DNA of 64,000 nt from an uncultured Blautia sp. GTDB taxonomy: Bacteria > Bacillota > Clostridia > Lachnospirales > Lachnospiraceae. How positions within the stretch are numbered: the first letter of the stretch is position 1; each line of letters opens with the position of its first letter. The notes below the pieces were generated by a model that did no database searches, was not told the origin of the DNA, and saw only the letters and a program-made list of their open reading frames with translations. The stretch is taken from contig UQLX01000008.1 in the NCBI GenBank assembly GCA_900541985.1, positions 13,433 through 77,432 of the forward strand, given 5' to 3'. Below are positions 16,132 through 25,400 of the stretch, in pieces. The translations under genes were made by a program, and so were the position numbers.

Positions 16132-16819
16132 GGGGCACCTCCAGATCTATGGTTACCGGATCACGGATTTCCATAGATGACTCTCCTACCAGACAGTCAT
16201 AAGCCAATATTCTGACTCCTGCACTGGCAGCTTCCCTTAATACCATCCCGAATTCCGGGTGTGTGTTCCAGTTTGGCTGAAAATATCTGACATCTTTCAT
16301 CTGGATCACAAGAAGAAGATATGCCTCATAGCCTTCCTCCATACACTGGATCAGTTCCCGCACATGCTTCACGCCCCGCTCTGTAGGCGCGTCCGGAAAA
16401 CGTACCACATTCTCTTCCTCAAGAGTCACACCCTTGACCTCCATAAAAGCCTTCCTGACAGAGGATTCAATATAAAGATCAAATCTGGAATTTCCATATT
16501 TTCTTTCTCTGTACACAGAAACATCCTCTGGAAAAAATCCGCCTTTTAAAAGCCATTCCTCAGCCGCCTTGTTTGGCGCCTGGGAATCCATATTGATCCA
16601 GCGTCCTTCCTTGCACACACTGATCAGATCATATCTGGTCTTCCGTGACGGATTCTGTCCCTCCTCAAGGATCACCTCATATCCGGGAATCAGAAGCTCC
16701 CGGCATCTTCCTGTATTTTTTACATGCACGGTTTCCGTCTGCCCGTCCAGTTCCACATGCGCGATAAAACGGTTGGGACGATCCAGAAACCTTGCCTTTA
16801 CCGTATGGCTGTAATTCAT
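16121..16819 (-). CDS. sfsA: SfsA family DNA/RNA nuclease
   Basis: A 232-residue protein matching SfsA (E. coli 234 residues), first named for sugar fermentation stimulation and later assigned to a nuclease-like fold. Signature segments are RFLDRPNRFIAHVELDGQ, HVKNTGRCREL and the restriction-endonuclease-like core FDLYIE...AFMEVKGVTLE with Asp/Glu/Lys. An open frame extends 37 codons upstream, but the ATG at 16819, preceded by GAGG, restores normal length and is chosen. First gene of the operon with mutY and the glycosyltransferase. Confidence 0.9.
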   Translation of the reverse strand: MNYSHTVKARFLDRPNRFIAHVELDGQTETVHVKNTGRCRELLIPGYEVILEEGQNPSRKTRYDLISVCKEGRWINMDSQAPNKAAEEWLLKGGFFPEDVSVYRERKYGNSRFDLYIESSVRKAFMEVKGVTLEEENVVRFPDAPTERGVKHVRELIQCMEEGYEAYLLLVIQMKDVRYFQPNWNTHPEFGMVLREAASAGVRILAYDCLVGESSMEIRDPVTIDLEVPHGT

Positions 16820-16974
16820 CTCTGTAACCTCGTTGCTGTCATCAAGTGGCTCTATTGTATCACATGTCTTTCGCTTTTTCCAGAAACAGTTGATTTTTTT
16901 GTCTCCCCTGTGTATAATCCAAACTGTCAAAACAGAATCTAAAACACCATATAATTATAATAGGAAGGTATTTT

Positions 16975-17592
16975 ATGGACAGTATTATTTTTGATGTAGA
17001 CGGAACCCTGTGGGATTCCACAGAAATTGTTGCAAGATCCTGGGATGCTTACCTGCGCCAGAAAGAGCACCTGAATATATCAGTCACTTCCGAAAGACTG
17101 ATGGGACTTTTCGGACAGACGCTTTCCGCTATTGCAGCCCAGCTCTTTCCTGACATGCCGAAGTCAGAACAGCTTCGTCTTATTGACGGCTGCTGTCAGG
17201 CAGAGCATGAGGCGCTTCTGGAAACCTGTGCACCTCTTTATAAAGATCTGGAAGAAACTCTCAAATATCTTTCTGAAAAATATCCTCTTTATATTGTCAG
17301 CAACTGCCAGGCAGGATATATTGAGGTATTTTTAAAAACCTCCGGTCTTGGCAGATATTTCAAAGGACACCTGTGCTTTGGAGATACCGGTCTTGAGAAA
17401 AATGACACTCTTCTTCGCCTGATTGAGCTTCATAACCTGAAATCTCCGGTCTATGTAGGAGATACTATGGGGGATTTTCTAGCCTGCCGAAAAGCTGAGG
17501 TTCCTTTTGTATTTGCTTCCTATGGCTTCGGAGAAGTTCCGGAACCTGATTTCCGGATCTCCAGTCTCCCGGATCTTACCACCTTATTTTAA
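16975..17592 (+). CDS. HAD family hydrolase (phosphoglycolate phosphatase-like)
   Basis: A 205-residue haloacid-dehalogenase-type phosphatase. Motif I is DVDGTLWDST (residues 7-16), motif II is YIVSNCQ, and motif III/IV is seen as YVGDTMGDFLACRKA. The cap domain between motif I and II is the helical C1 type of phosphoglycolate phosphatases. Substrate is not readable. The ATG follows AGGAAGG, and a terminator follows the gene. Confidence 0.88.
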   Translation: MDSIIFDVDGTLWDSTEIVARSWDAYLRQKEHLNISVTSERLMGLFGQTLSAIAAQLFPDMPKSEQLRLIDGCCQAEHEALLETCAPLYKDLEETLKYLSEKYPLYIVSNCQAGYIEVFLKTSGLGRYFKGHLCFGDTGLEKNDTLLRLIELHNLKSPVYVGDTMGDFLACRKAEVPFVFASYGFGEVPEPDFRISSLPDLTTLF

Positions 17593-17617
17593 ACCGTACT
17601 TCATAAATGATGAAAAA

Positions 17618-17659
17618 CAGCATGGAAATCGGATTTCCCGAACTCCATGCTGCTTTTTT
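17618..17659 (+). terminator. Terminator after HAD hydrolase
   Basis: CAGCATGGA and TCCATGCTG form a 9-bp stem with a 17-nt loop, followed by CTTTTTTATTT. It lies between the convergent HAD and DUF3784 genes. Confidence 0.8.
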
Positions 17660-17678
17660 ATTTATATACATAATGCTG

Positions 17679-17975
17679 TTATTTCTTTATACATTTATTT
17701 TTGATGTACCATACCAATCCGCCCAGAATCACTGTCAGAACTATAATATAGCCGATCTTTGCTGCAACCGTTGTTGTATAAGAATCGATAAAAGTGGCAA
17801 TACCGATGAGAACAAGTGAAAGTCCTGACCCTTTCTCCATTTTTTTCTCATCATACTTTTTCTTCCGAAGCTGTGAATTTCCACCTTTCATAAAGAATGA
17901 TCCGTTTCCTGTCATAAGCATGATTCCTACGATCAGGGATATTCCTGCAAGCATAAAATCAAAAGATCTGCTCAT
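17679..17975 (-). CDS. DUF3784-like small membrane protein
   Basis: Ninety-eight residues with two to three membrane segments (about 8-24, 50-64, 72-90). The pattern LMTGNGSFFMKGGNSQ...KKKYDEKKMEKGSG between the first two helices matches the DUF3784 family of small Firmicute membrane proteins. Function unknown. It lies 23 bp downstream of the L,D-transpeptidase gene on the same strand, so it may be cotranscribed with it. Confidence 0.72.
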   Translation of the reverse strand: MSRSFDFMLAGISLIVGIMLMTGNGSFFMKGGNSQLRKKKYDEKKMEKGSGLSLVLIGIATFIDSYTTTVAAKIGYIIVLTVILGGLVWYIKNKCIKK

Positions 17976-17998
17976 ATTTTCTTATTCCTCCATTTTCT

Positions 17999-19774
17999 TT
18001 AGTAAAAACATACGATCGGCACATTATAGTCGATCAGGCTGTAAAGCACAGCCGCATTTTCCGGCGGAAGATTTATGCAGCCATGAGAACCGCTTGTCAG
18101 ATAAATATCTCCGCCAAACTCTCCTCTCCAGGGAGCATCGTGAAAGCCGATCCCGCCATCAAAAGGCATCCAGTATTCTACCGGTTCTTCATACTCATAA
18201 GTTCCATCCGGTTTTTTCTCTCCACGAAGCACATCCGGGCTTTTCTTAAAGTACAGAGTAAAGATTCCTGCATGTGTCTGTCTGTCTGCATAGCTCATAT
18301 TTCCGGATACAAAATCCGACTCAAATATAATGGAACCAGACTGATAATAGTACATATGCTGATTACTCAGATCCACTTCAATATAAGTATTTCCAAGATC
18401 ATTTACCCCATGGGAATTTGCAGTCTGCTTATAAACAGGCTCTCTCGTAGTCTGAGTTCCTGACTGGACCTCCTGTGAAAGCTGAGCCGCCTCTGCCGCC
18501 TGGTCGATGGCCCACCCATATACAGAACTGGATACATAAACTGTCCGTCCACTGGTGGTATAAAACTCTCTTTCCGTACCAACCGTATTATAATTTGCGG
18601 CAAGCTGTGCTACATAGTCTGCAATATGCTGGTTAAAAGTATTGTCATCCCAGATCAGCTGACCTCTTTCATCAAACTGCAGCCAGTCCTTAATGGTATT
18701 TCCATCAAGAGTTACTGTCTGATCTCCAAAGGTATATGTGATGTTGGCTCTTGTATAATTTTTACATGCCTCAAGTGCAGACTGAAGTTCCGGATCATTC
18801 TGTGTGACAGAAGCTTCCACATATGCCTCTGAGGTACTTCCCAGATCCACCGTATCTCTGTTTTCGGACACTGCCTGATCCAGAATACGGTATGCCTCTT
18901 TTACATTCAGCTGTGTTCCCTGAGTCTCCGGAACAATCTGAAACTGATTATCCTTAAATGCCACATACGCATTTTCCGCTACTGTCTGATTCTCCGGTTT
19001 TGCACAGTTCAGCGAAAGCACCTGCTGCTGAAGAAGAGTTCTGTCATAAGACACCTGTTCCGATACCGTATAACTTTTCTGTTCGTAATAACCCCGGATC
19101 CATTCATATGGTTTTTGCGATTTCAAAAGCTGAAGCGTCTCTCCGGAAGACAAATACTGATAATCGATCAGATCTCCCGAAATTGTCTGGGGTTCCTGGT
19201 TCCGGGCAGCCACCTGCAGAGAATAATTCTGTACTTTGGCTGCAAGTGCCTGTTCCGCCTCGTATGCCGTCATACCGGAACAGTTGATCCCATTGATCCA
19301 TGTCCCTTCAAAAAACCGGTCTGCATAATAATAGGAAACCGCACCATATGCACAGCCGGCGGCAACGACCGCCATGGCCGCAATCATACCGGTGATTTTC
19401 AGCCCCTTATGCTTTCTCCGCCTTTTTTCTGAAGGAAACGTCATTTTTTCTTCTATGTCATCCATGGGAACATATTTGACCGGCTGTGGTCTGGCTGACT
19501 TACTTCTTCTTTTTTGTTGTGGAGCTGCCGATTCCTCATCGTCTTCGTCATATCCCTCATCTTCATATTCTTCCTCGGGTTCATACTCTTCCTCGGGTTC
19601 ATACTCCTCTTCAGATTCGTAATCTTCCTCCGTTTCTGTGGGGTAATCCTTTTCTTCAGTATCCTCCATAATCCTGTCCATGGCTGCATTGATTTTTCTT
19701 TCAATATCCCGGTCTGTCTCACCGGACTCCCCGAAACCGGCAGGCATGTTTTTTCTTTTATCCTTACTGCTCAT
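17999..19774 (-). CDS. L,D-transpeptidase with PG-binding domain (YkuD family)
   Basis: A 591-residue peptidoglycan cross-linking enzyme. The cytoplasmic N-terminus (1-125) is very acidic and holds a YEPEEE repeat; a membrane helix follows (about 126-148), then an external region with a PG_binding_4-like domain (about 155-290, 300-400). The C-terminal YkuD domain (about 465-591) has the HDAPWRGEF...SHGCINLPP signature with catalytic Cys and His. It makes 3-3 cross-links or anchors proteins to stem peptides. The acidic N-terminal tail is unusual and may contact cytoplasmic partners. DUF3784 lies directly downstream. Confidence 0.93.
   Translation of the reverse strand: MSSKDKRKNMPAGFGESGETDRDIERKINAAMDRIMEDTEEKDYPTETEEDYESEEEYEPEEEYEPEEEYEDEGYDEDDEESAAPQQKRRSKSARPQPVKYVPMDDIEEKMTFPSEKRRRKHKGLKITGMIAAMAVVAAGCAYGAVSYYYADRFFEGTWINGINCSGMTAYEAEQALAAKVQNYSLQVAARNQEPQTISGDLIDYQYLSSGETLQLLKSQKPYEWIRGYYEQKSYTVSEQVSYDRTLLQQQVLSLNCAKPENQTVAENAYVAFKDNQFQIVPETQGTQLNVKEAYRILDQAVSENRDTVDLGSTSEAYVEASVTQNDPELQSALEACKNYTRANITYTFGDQTVTLDGNTIKDWLQFDERGQLIWDDNTFNQHIADYVAQLAANYNTVGTEREFYTTSGRTVYVSSSVYGWAIDQAAEAAQLSQEVQSGTQTTREPVYKQTANSHGVNDLGNTYIEVDLSNQHMYYYQSGSIIFESDFVSGNMSYADRQTHAGIFTLYFKKSPDVLRGEKKPDGTYEYEEPVEYWMPFDGGIGFHDAPWRGEFGGDIYLTSGSHGCINLPPENAAVLYSLIDYNVPIVCFY
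19562..19615 (-). repeat. 18-bp tandem repeat in the transpeptidase gene
   Basis: Three consecutive 18-bp units (TTCATACTCTTCCTCGGG on the plus strand, the outer ones with a few changes) encode the YEPEEE repeat in the acidic N-terminal tail. Such in-frame repeats can vary in number between strains without shifting the frame. Confidence 0.75.
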
Positions 19775-19839
19775 CTATTTTTGTTCTCCTCAAATGCAAC
19801 ATCCAACACTGTATATTTCCGTTTTCCCGGAATGTTTCC

Positions 19840-19848
19840 ATTATAGCA
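19840..19848 (-). promoter_or_regulatory. Extended -10 promoter of transpeptidase gene
   Basis: On the minus strand, TGCTATAAT is an extended -10 element with no good -35 hexamer. It lies about 65 bp upstream of the transpeptidase start codon. Confidence 0.45.
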
Positions 19849-19962
19849 TACTTTCGTCATTTTGTGCTACCTTATAATAGCAGATTTCGTTACTTCTATT
19901 GTATCCGTCATAATACATTTTATCCTGAAAAAACAGGGCAGATGAGCATACAATTTCTCATA

Positions 19963-20002
19963 CGAAAACAGCAGATTCCGGCTTCTCTGTCGGAATCTGC
20001 TG
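19963..20002 (-). terminator. Terminator after gpmI
   Basis: CAGCAGATTCCG and CGGAATCTGCTG form a 12-bp stem with a 10-nt loop, followed on the minus strand by TTTTCG. Confidence 0.8.
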
Positions 20003-20021
20003 CTTACAGTAGCATTAAGAT

Positions 20022-21563
20022 TTATTTTTCGATAAGAAGTGACTCTCCTGTCATCTCTGCCGGTTTTTCCATTCCCATCAGTTCGATCAGGGTTGGAATG
20101 ATGTCTGCAAGACATCCGCCCTCTTTCAGAGTATATTTCGGGTCTGCATTTACAAGAATAAACGGAACCGGATTTGTAGTATGAGCGGTAAATGGTTCTC
20201 CGGTCTCATAATCTACAAGCTGCTCTGCGTTTCCATGGTCCGCGCAGATAAACATCTGACCGTTTACTTCTTTCACAGCCTCAACAGCTCTTCCCACACA
20301 CTCGTCTACAGTTTCCACAGCCTTGACTGCAGCTGCCTCCACGCCGGTGTGTCCAACCATATCCGGGTTGGCGAAGTTGATGATCACCACATCATATTTA
20401 TCGGACTTGATCGCCTCCACAAGCTTATCACATACCTGTGGTGCACTCATTTCCGGCTGAAGGTCATAAGTAGCAACCTTCGGGGATTTTACAAGGATTC
20501 TGTCCTCTCCCTTATTCGGCTCTTCCACACCGCCATTAAAGAAGAAAGTAACATGCGCATATTTTTCAGTTTCTGCAATACGAACCTGTGTCATATCATG
20601 TGCTGCCAGATACTCGCCAAAGGTATTGTGAAGCTGTACTTTATTGAATGCCACCATTTTATTCTGAATGGTATCGTCGTAGTTGGTAAAGCATACGAAA
20701 GTCACATCCAGTTTTTTCTCGCGCGCGAATCCCTTGAAGTCATCATCACAGAATGCTCTGGTGATCTCACGGGCACGGTCCGGACGGAAGTTGAAGAATA
20801 CCACGGAATCCTTATCCTGGACAGAAGCCACTGGTCTGCCGTCCTTCTCGATCACAGTCGGAAGAACAAATTCATCGGTCTTTTCGTTGTCATAGGATGC
20901 CTGAACTGCCGCTGCCGCATCTGTACCCTTCACACCTTCGCCTTTTGTCAGGGCATTGTATGCCAGTTCCACACGATCCCAGCGGTTATCTCTGTCCATT
21001 GCGTAGTAACGGCCGGAAACCACCCCAATCTCGCCTACGCCGATTTCCTGCATCTTAGCCTGAAGCTGTTCGATATATCCCTTACCGGAAGCCGGAGGTG
21101 TATCACGACCATCCAGGAAACAGTGTACATAAACCTTTTTCAGGTCCTCTCTCTTAGCCATCTCAAGCAGTCCGTAAAGATGAGTGATATGGCTGTGGAC
21201 ACCGCCGTCAGAAAGAAGTCCCATAAAATGGATGGCGGAATCATTGTCTTTCGCATTCTTCATTGCTGCAAGAAGAGCCTCATTTTTAAAGAAATCACCG
21301 TCATTGATCTCCTTGGTGATTCTGGTCAGTTCCTGATATACGATGCGGCCTGCGCCCATATTCATATGTCCAACCTCAGAGTTTCCCATCTGACCGTCCG
21401 GAAGGCCGACTGCCAGTCCGCTTGCATTTCCCTCTACAAAAGGACACTCAGCCATCAGTCTGTCCATAACCGGAGTTTTCGCTTCATATACCGCGTTTCC
21501 GTCATGTCTTTCATTCAGTCCATAACCGTCAAGGATCATTAAAACAGTTGGTTTTTTGCTCAT
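20022..21563 (-). CDS. gpmI: 2,3-bisphosphoglycerate-independent phosphoglycerate mutase
   Basis: This 513-residue manganese-dependent mutase interconverts 3- and 2-phosphoglycerate in glycolysis. It has the alkaline-phosphatase-fold start LMILDGYGLN with Asp12, the phospho-accepting Ser62 in MGNSEVGHMN, FLDGRDTPP, RYYAMDRD(K/N)RWDR and the C-terminal metal-binding ADHGNAE. Length is standard. It lies on the same strand as tpiA, pgk and gapA but is separated from them by hom and the broken LysR/decarboxylase pair. A terminator follows. Confidence 0.97.
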   Translation of the reverse strand: MSKKPTVLMILDGYGLNERHDGNAVYEAKTPVMDRLMAECPFVEGNASGLAVGLPDGQMGNSEVGHMNMGAGRIVYQELTRITKEINDGDFFKNEALLAAMKNAKDNDSAIHFMGLLSDGGVHSHITHLYGLLEMAKREDLKKVYVHCFLDGRDTPPASGKGYIEQLQAKMQEIGVGEIGVVSGRYYAMDRDNRWDRVELAYNALTKGEGVKGTDAAAAVQASYDNEKTDEFVLPTVIEKDGRPVASVQDKDSVVFFNFRPDRAREITRAFCDDDFKGFAREKKLDVTFVCFTNYDDTIQNKMVAFNKVQLHNTFGEYLAAHDMTQVRIAETEKYAHVTFFFNGGVEEPNKGEDRILVKSPKVATYDLQPEMSAPQVCDKLVEAIKSDKYDVVIINFANPDMVGHTGVEAAAVKAVETVDECVGRAVEAVKEVNGQMFICADHGNAEQLVDYETGEPFTAHTTNPVPFILVNADPKYTLKEGGCLADIIPTLIELMGMEKPAEMTGESLLIEK

Positions 21564-21641
21564 AATGTTCTCCTTTTTGTATGATTTCCCCGCGAAAACC
21601 GCGGAGTATTTTCTAACATCTGTTCACATACTATATAGTAC

Positions 21642-21685
21642 CAAAAATCAGGAATTTTTCAAGGATTTTCCCCGAAAAATTCCTG
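21642..21685 (-). terminator. Terminator after hom
   Basis: CAGGAATTTTTC and GAAAAATTCCTG form a 12-bp stem with a 13-nt loop, followed on the minus strand by ATTTTTGG. It separates hom from gpmI. Confidence 0.8.
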
Positions 21686-21698
21686 ATCTTTCCCTTTC

Positions 21699-22994
21699 TT
21701 ATTCTCCGTATACCCGAAGCATACTGGAAATCTTATGTACAGAGCTTCTTCCGGACAGTTCCTCCATAGCGGTGCGGAAATCTCCTTCCCGAACTTTTCC
21801 CGTGATCACAACCACCTCTGCCCTGTCGTTTGGACGAGTCTGTTTCTGGATGATCTGGGCAACGCTGACATGATACTTGGCAAAAACTGCAGTCATCTCC
21901 GCCAGTACACCACAGCGGTCTTCTACATGAAGGCGCAGAAAATAGCGATTATAGGTGTCTGCCATTTTTTTCACCGGAATATTTTTATAGCAGGTACATC
22001 CGATCCTTGCACAGCAGTCTGCCTTGATATTACGCGCAATATCAAAAACATCTCCCACCACTGCACTGGCTGTGGGGAGTTCTCCTGCTCCTCTTCCAAA
22101 AAACATGGCATTTTCTACGGCGTCTCCGTTTACAAAAACTGCATTGTAGGAGTCATTAACAGATGCCAGCGGATGAGAGCTTGGGATCAGCATAGGGCAT
22201 ACGTAGGCCTCAATTCCCTCTTCTGTATTTTTTGCCACACCAAGAAGCTTGATGTCGCATCCCATTTCCTTGGCGTAGCGGATATCCTTGGCGGATATTT
22301 TGGTGATTCCCTCGATATAAACGTCGTCAAAAACAACCCTGGAATTAAATGCAACAGAAGCAAGAATCGCAACCTTGCGTCCGGCATCCAGACCTTCTAT
22401 ATCTGCCGTAGGATCTGCCTCTGCATATCCAAGCTCTGTGGCAAGAGCAAGGGCTTCCTTAAATTCCATTCCTTCCTGTGTCATTTTGGTCAGGATAAAA
22501 TTCGTGGTGCCATTTACAATACCCATGACCTCTCTCATGTGATTGCCGGCCAGGCACTGCTTCAGCGGACGGATGATGGGGATCCCTCCGGCAACAGCCG
22601 CCTCAAACAGGAAATCCACCTGGTGTGCTTCTGCCATATCCAGAAGCTCCTTGCCATGAACAGCGATCAGGTCTTTGTTTGCAGACACCACATGTTTGCC
22701 GGCTTCCAGAGCGGCCAGGATGCAGGTTCTTGCCGGCTCGATTCCTCCCATCAGCTCGATCACGATATCGATCTCCGGATCGTTCAGGATCTCCTCCCAG
22801 TTGTTGGTAAGTACAGAGGGATCGTCAACTCTGGCAGCTGCTTTTTCCAGATTACGGACCATGATCTTTTTGATCCTGATCTCACTGCCGATCTTGGCCT
22901 CCATTTCCTCTTTCTGTCCTTTTAGTACTTTATAGACACCAGTGCCTACCGTACCAAGCCCCAGAAGGGCGGCATGAATGATCTTCTTCTCCAT
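21699..22994 (-). CDS. hom: Homoserine dehydrogenase
   Basis: This 431-residue enzyme reduces aspartate semialdehyde to homoserine, the branch point to threonine and methionine. It has the nucleotide-binding GLGTVGTGV (12-20), the catalytic region AEADPTADIEGLDAGRK with its Lys, and a C-terminal ACT domain (about 350-431: FLRLHVEDRCGVLAEM), which is usually the threonine-feedback site. The frame is open 55 codons further upstream, but the ATG at 22994 follows GGAGAACC and gives the family N-terminus MEKKIIHAALLG. It is a stand-alone gene with a terminator downstream. Confidence 0.95.
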   Translation of the reverse strand: MEKKIIHAALLGLGTVGTGVYKVLKGQKEEMEAKIGSEIRIKKIMVRNLEKAAARVDDPSVLTNNWEEILNDPEIDIVIELMGGIEPARTCILAALEAGKHVVSANKDLIAVHGKELLDMAEAHQVDFLFEAAVAGGIPIIRPLKQCLAGNHMREVMGIVNGTTNFILTKMTQEGMEFKEALALATELGYAEADPTADIEGLDAGRKVAILASVAFNSRVVFDDVYIEGITKISAKDIRYAKEMGCDIKLLGVAKNTEEGIEAYVCPMLIPSSHPLASVNDSYNAVFVNGDAVENAMFFGRGAGELPTASAVVGDVFDIARNIKADCCARIGCTCYKNIPVKKMADTYNRYFLRLHVEDRCGVLAEMTAVFAKYHVSVAQIIQKQTRPNDRAEVVVITGKVREGDFRTAMEELSGRSSVHKISSMLRVYGE

Positions 22995-23059
22995 TACAGG
23001 TTCTCCTTTCTGATGGAATGTAAATGTTGTTCTTATAGTAGATGAGAAAAAGATATTTG

Positions 23060-23955
23060 TCAAGTAAAGCGATAAAGCATTTTTCTCATCATCTGTTCCA
23101 TAAACAGTTTCATCTGCGGTGTAACGTATTTGTTCCGATGATATACCAGCTGGCTCCACATTGTGATCTCTTCACATTCCGTATCAAGGATCACCAGATC
23201 ACCATTTTTAATGTGCTCCTCCACGACATACTCCGGAAGAAAGGAAATTCCTTTGTTCTTCAGCAAAAACCGGGTGATCACATCTGTATTTCCAACTTCC
23301 CACACCGGATGGAGCTCATAGCCTTTTGCTGCCAGGGACTGTTCCAGCGCATAACGGTAACTGATTCCTTTTTCCGTAAGAAACAGAGGTTCCTGAAGCA
23401 GCCGACTGACAGAAATCTGCTTTTTCCCGCCAGAGAAGAATCCTTTGAGGCAACAAAATGTATTTTTTCCGGCTGTTCCAATACCTTGATCCACTCAGGA
23501 AAATAAAACTTTTTATCCAGAAAAAACAAAATATCAATATCATTTTGTCTGAGCATCTGCAAAAGTTCCGGAACGAGAGCCGTACAGGTGCTGATCTCCA
23601 CATGGGGGCACTGCTGACTAAACTCCATGATAACAGAAGGCAGGATACTGGTCACATAGGCTTCACAGGTTCCAATGTGCAGTTTTCCGGATATCTCTTC
23701 CGGTTCCTGTACGATGCTTTCTGCTTTTCTCATAGAATCCAGAATCTCCAGGGCGTAAGGCAGAAGTCTTTCTCCGGCCTGTGTCAGCTTCACCTGTTTC
23801 CCGATCCGTTCAAACAGCTGGGTTCCAAGCTCCCCTTCCAGCTGTTTGATCTGCATTGTGACAGCAGACTGAGAATATCCCAGCTGTTCTGCCGTCTTAG
23901 AAAAGCTCTGTACCTCTGCAATTCTTACAAAAGTAATTAAATTTCTTATCTCCAT
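23060..23955 (-). pseudogene. LysR-family regulator, interrupted by a -1 frameshift
   Basis: The N-terminal frame (from 23955) encodes a full LysR helix-turn-helix (MEIRNLITFVRIAEVQSFSK) and most of the ligand domain up to ASKDSSLAGK; the rest (SVSRLLQEPLFLTEKG to the stop at 23060) is in the -1 frame. The shift falls at GGGAAAAA (23421-23428). Adding one A restores a 298-residue protein of normal LysR length. The zero-frame codons GGA-AAA after a G make G-GGA-AAA, formally a slippery heptamer, so rescue by ribosomal slippage is possible but unproven; a real mutation or a sequencing indel are the alternatives. It is divergent from the decarboxylase gene, presumably its target. Confidence 0.85.
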
Positions 23956-23964
23956 TTGATTTCC

Positions 23965-23981
23965 ATTCAAAATTTTTGAAT
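23965..23981. promoter_or_regulatory. LysR-type operator between regulator and decarboxylase
   Basis: ATTCAAAATTTTTGAAT is a near-perfect inverted repeat (7-bp arms) containing the T-N11-A pattern of LysR binding sites. It lies about 10 bp from the LysR start codon in the 107-bp divergent intergenic region. Confidence 0.6.
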
Positions 23982-24062
23982 ACTTTTATAAAATCTATGA
24001 ATTCTACAAATCATATTTTTATAGTAGCATTACAGGAAATACAAGTCAAGGAGGCAATTGCC

Positions 24063-25348
24063 ATGAACATAGAAACTCAGCCCGTCTGCCATTCTGTTCC
24101 CAGTGAAACACTGACTCACCTGGAAAATCAGGATATTCCTTCTCATGGACGTCCGGTTCAGACTGTATATTCAGAAATGCTCCGTGATGTTTATTCCAAT
24201 ACACTTTTGATCCAGCATCCGCGCAGCTTTTCCTGTGTGCCTTCCACTGCCTCTCTCCTTTCCTGGATGGGCGATGTCATGACAAACGCCTACAATCCGC
24301 ATGCAAGCTGTCAGGTTAATGCCCCGGCGCCGGATCTGATTGAAAAAAAGCTGATCCGCTGGATGTGTGATCTTGCCGGATATCCCGCTTCCGGAGGAGG
24401 TCTCTTTGTCTCCGGAGGTTCCATTGCCAATCTGACAGCACTTACCGCAGCCAGAGATGCACGCCTGACCTACGACGAACGCAGCCGTGCCATTATTTAT
24501 GTTTCTGATCAGACACATTCTTCTGTGGCAAAAGGACTGCATATCATCGGCTTCAGCCAGGAGCAGATTCATATCATCCCTGCAGACAGCCGTTTCTGCA
24601 TGGATATGGATAAGCTTCAGACAGCTGTAAAAAAAGATGTTTCCAATCATAAAAAGCCTTTTGCCGTCATTGCATCCGCAGGTACGACAAACACAGGGAG
24701 TATTGACCCCATTGCAGATATTTCTGCACTTTGCAAAAAATATGACATGTGGCTTCATGTAGACGGGGCAATCGGTGCTTCTGCCTTGTTATCCGATAAG
24801 CATAAAAAAAATCTGTCCGGGATCGAACTCTCTGACAGTCTCAGCTGGGATGCTCACAAATGGCTGATGCAGACTTACGGCTGCAGTATTGTACTGGTAC
24901 GGGATCAGTCTTTTCTTGTAGACAGTTTTGCCGCCCATCCAGAATATCTTAAGGATGCAGAAAACTTTGATGGCAGCGTAGAATTCTGGGATCTGGGACC
25001 GGAACTGACCCGTCCGGCAAGAGGACTGAAATTATGGCTTACGCTTCAGACTATGGGAACCGAAGGTATTGCAAGCGCCATTGATCATGGCTGTGCTCTT
25101 GCAGAGCTTGTAGAAAAAACAGTTTCCCGGAATCCTCAATGGGAAATTGTTTCTCATGCACAGCTGGGAATCATTAATTTCCGTTACATCGGGGATGGAA
25201 ATTTGCACAGATTTTTACCACGGAACTGCTTGGCAGAAAGGTTCTCAGAATGTGCACCATTCATCCGGAAACAACCGAAAAGGATATCTGTGATACCCTG
25301 GAACGCGTAATGAACGCAAAGGCCATTTCCGGCTTGTCCGTACATTAA
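24063..25348 (+). pseudogene. Aromatic-L-amino-acid decarboxylase-like gene (tryptophan decarboxylase-like), 3' lesion
   Basis: From the ATG at 24063 (site AAGGAGG) the frame encodes a group II PLP decarboxylase: GRPVQTVYSEM, HPRSFSCVPS, GLFVSGGSIANLTALTAARD, VSDQTHSSVAKGL, HVDGAIGAS and the PLP lysine in SWDAHKWLMQTYGC. From memory it is closest to the tryptophan decarboxylase of Ruminococcus gnavus. At about 25195-25201, just after INFRYIGDG, the frame is lost; the proper C-terminus (IFTTELLGRKVLRMCTIHPE, ending at 25348) is one frame away. Compared with the family some 20 residues are also missing there, so a short deletion rather than a single-base error is likely. Read as it stands the protein ends at 25310 with an unrelated tail. 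Confidence 0.85.
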
Positions 25349-25354
25349 GTCCAG

Positions 25355-25394
25355 AAAAAAAGCAGCATATCAAAAATGATATACTGCTTTTTTG
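25355..25394. terminator. Bidirectional terminator between decarboxylase and tpiA
   Basis: AAAAAAGCAG-C-ATATCA pairs with TGATAT-A-CTGCTTTTTT around a four-base loop. A- and T-runs flank both sides, so it can stop transcription of both convergent genes. Confidence 0.85.
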
Positions 25395-25400
25395 TATGTC

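Noticed and set aside
20181..21542. A 453-codon open frame antisense to gpmI
   Set aside because: It lies fully opposite a complete gpmI, is rich in Cys, His and Ser as expected of an antisense shadow, and has no ribosome site.
22995..23159. A longer N-terminus for homoserine dehydrogenase
   Set aside because: The upstream codons overlap the LysR 3' end and precede the ribosome site at the ATG 22994.
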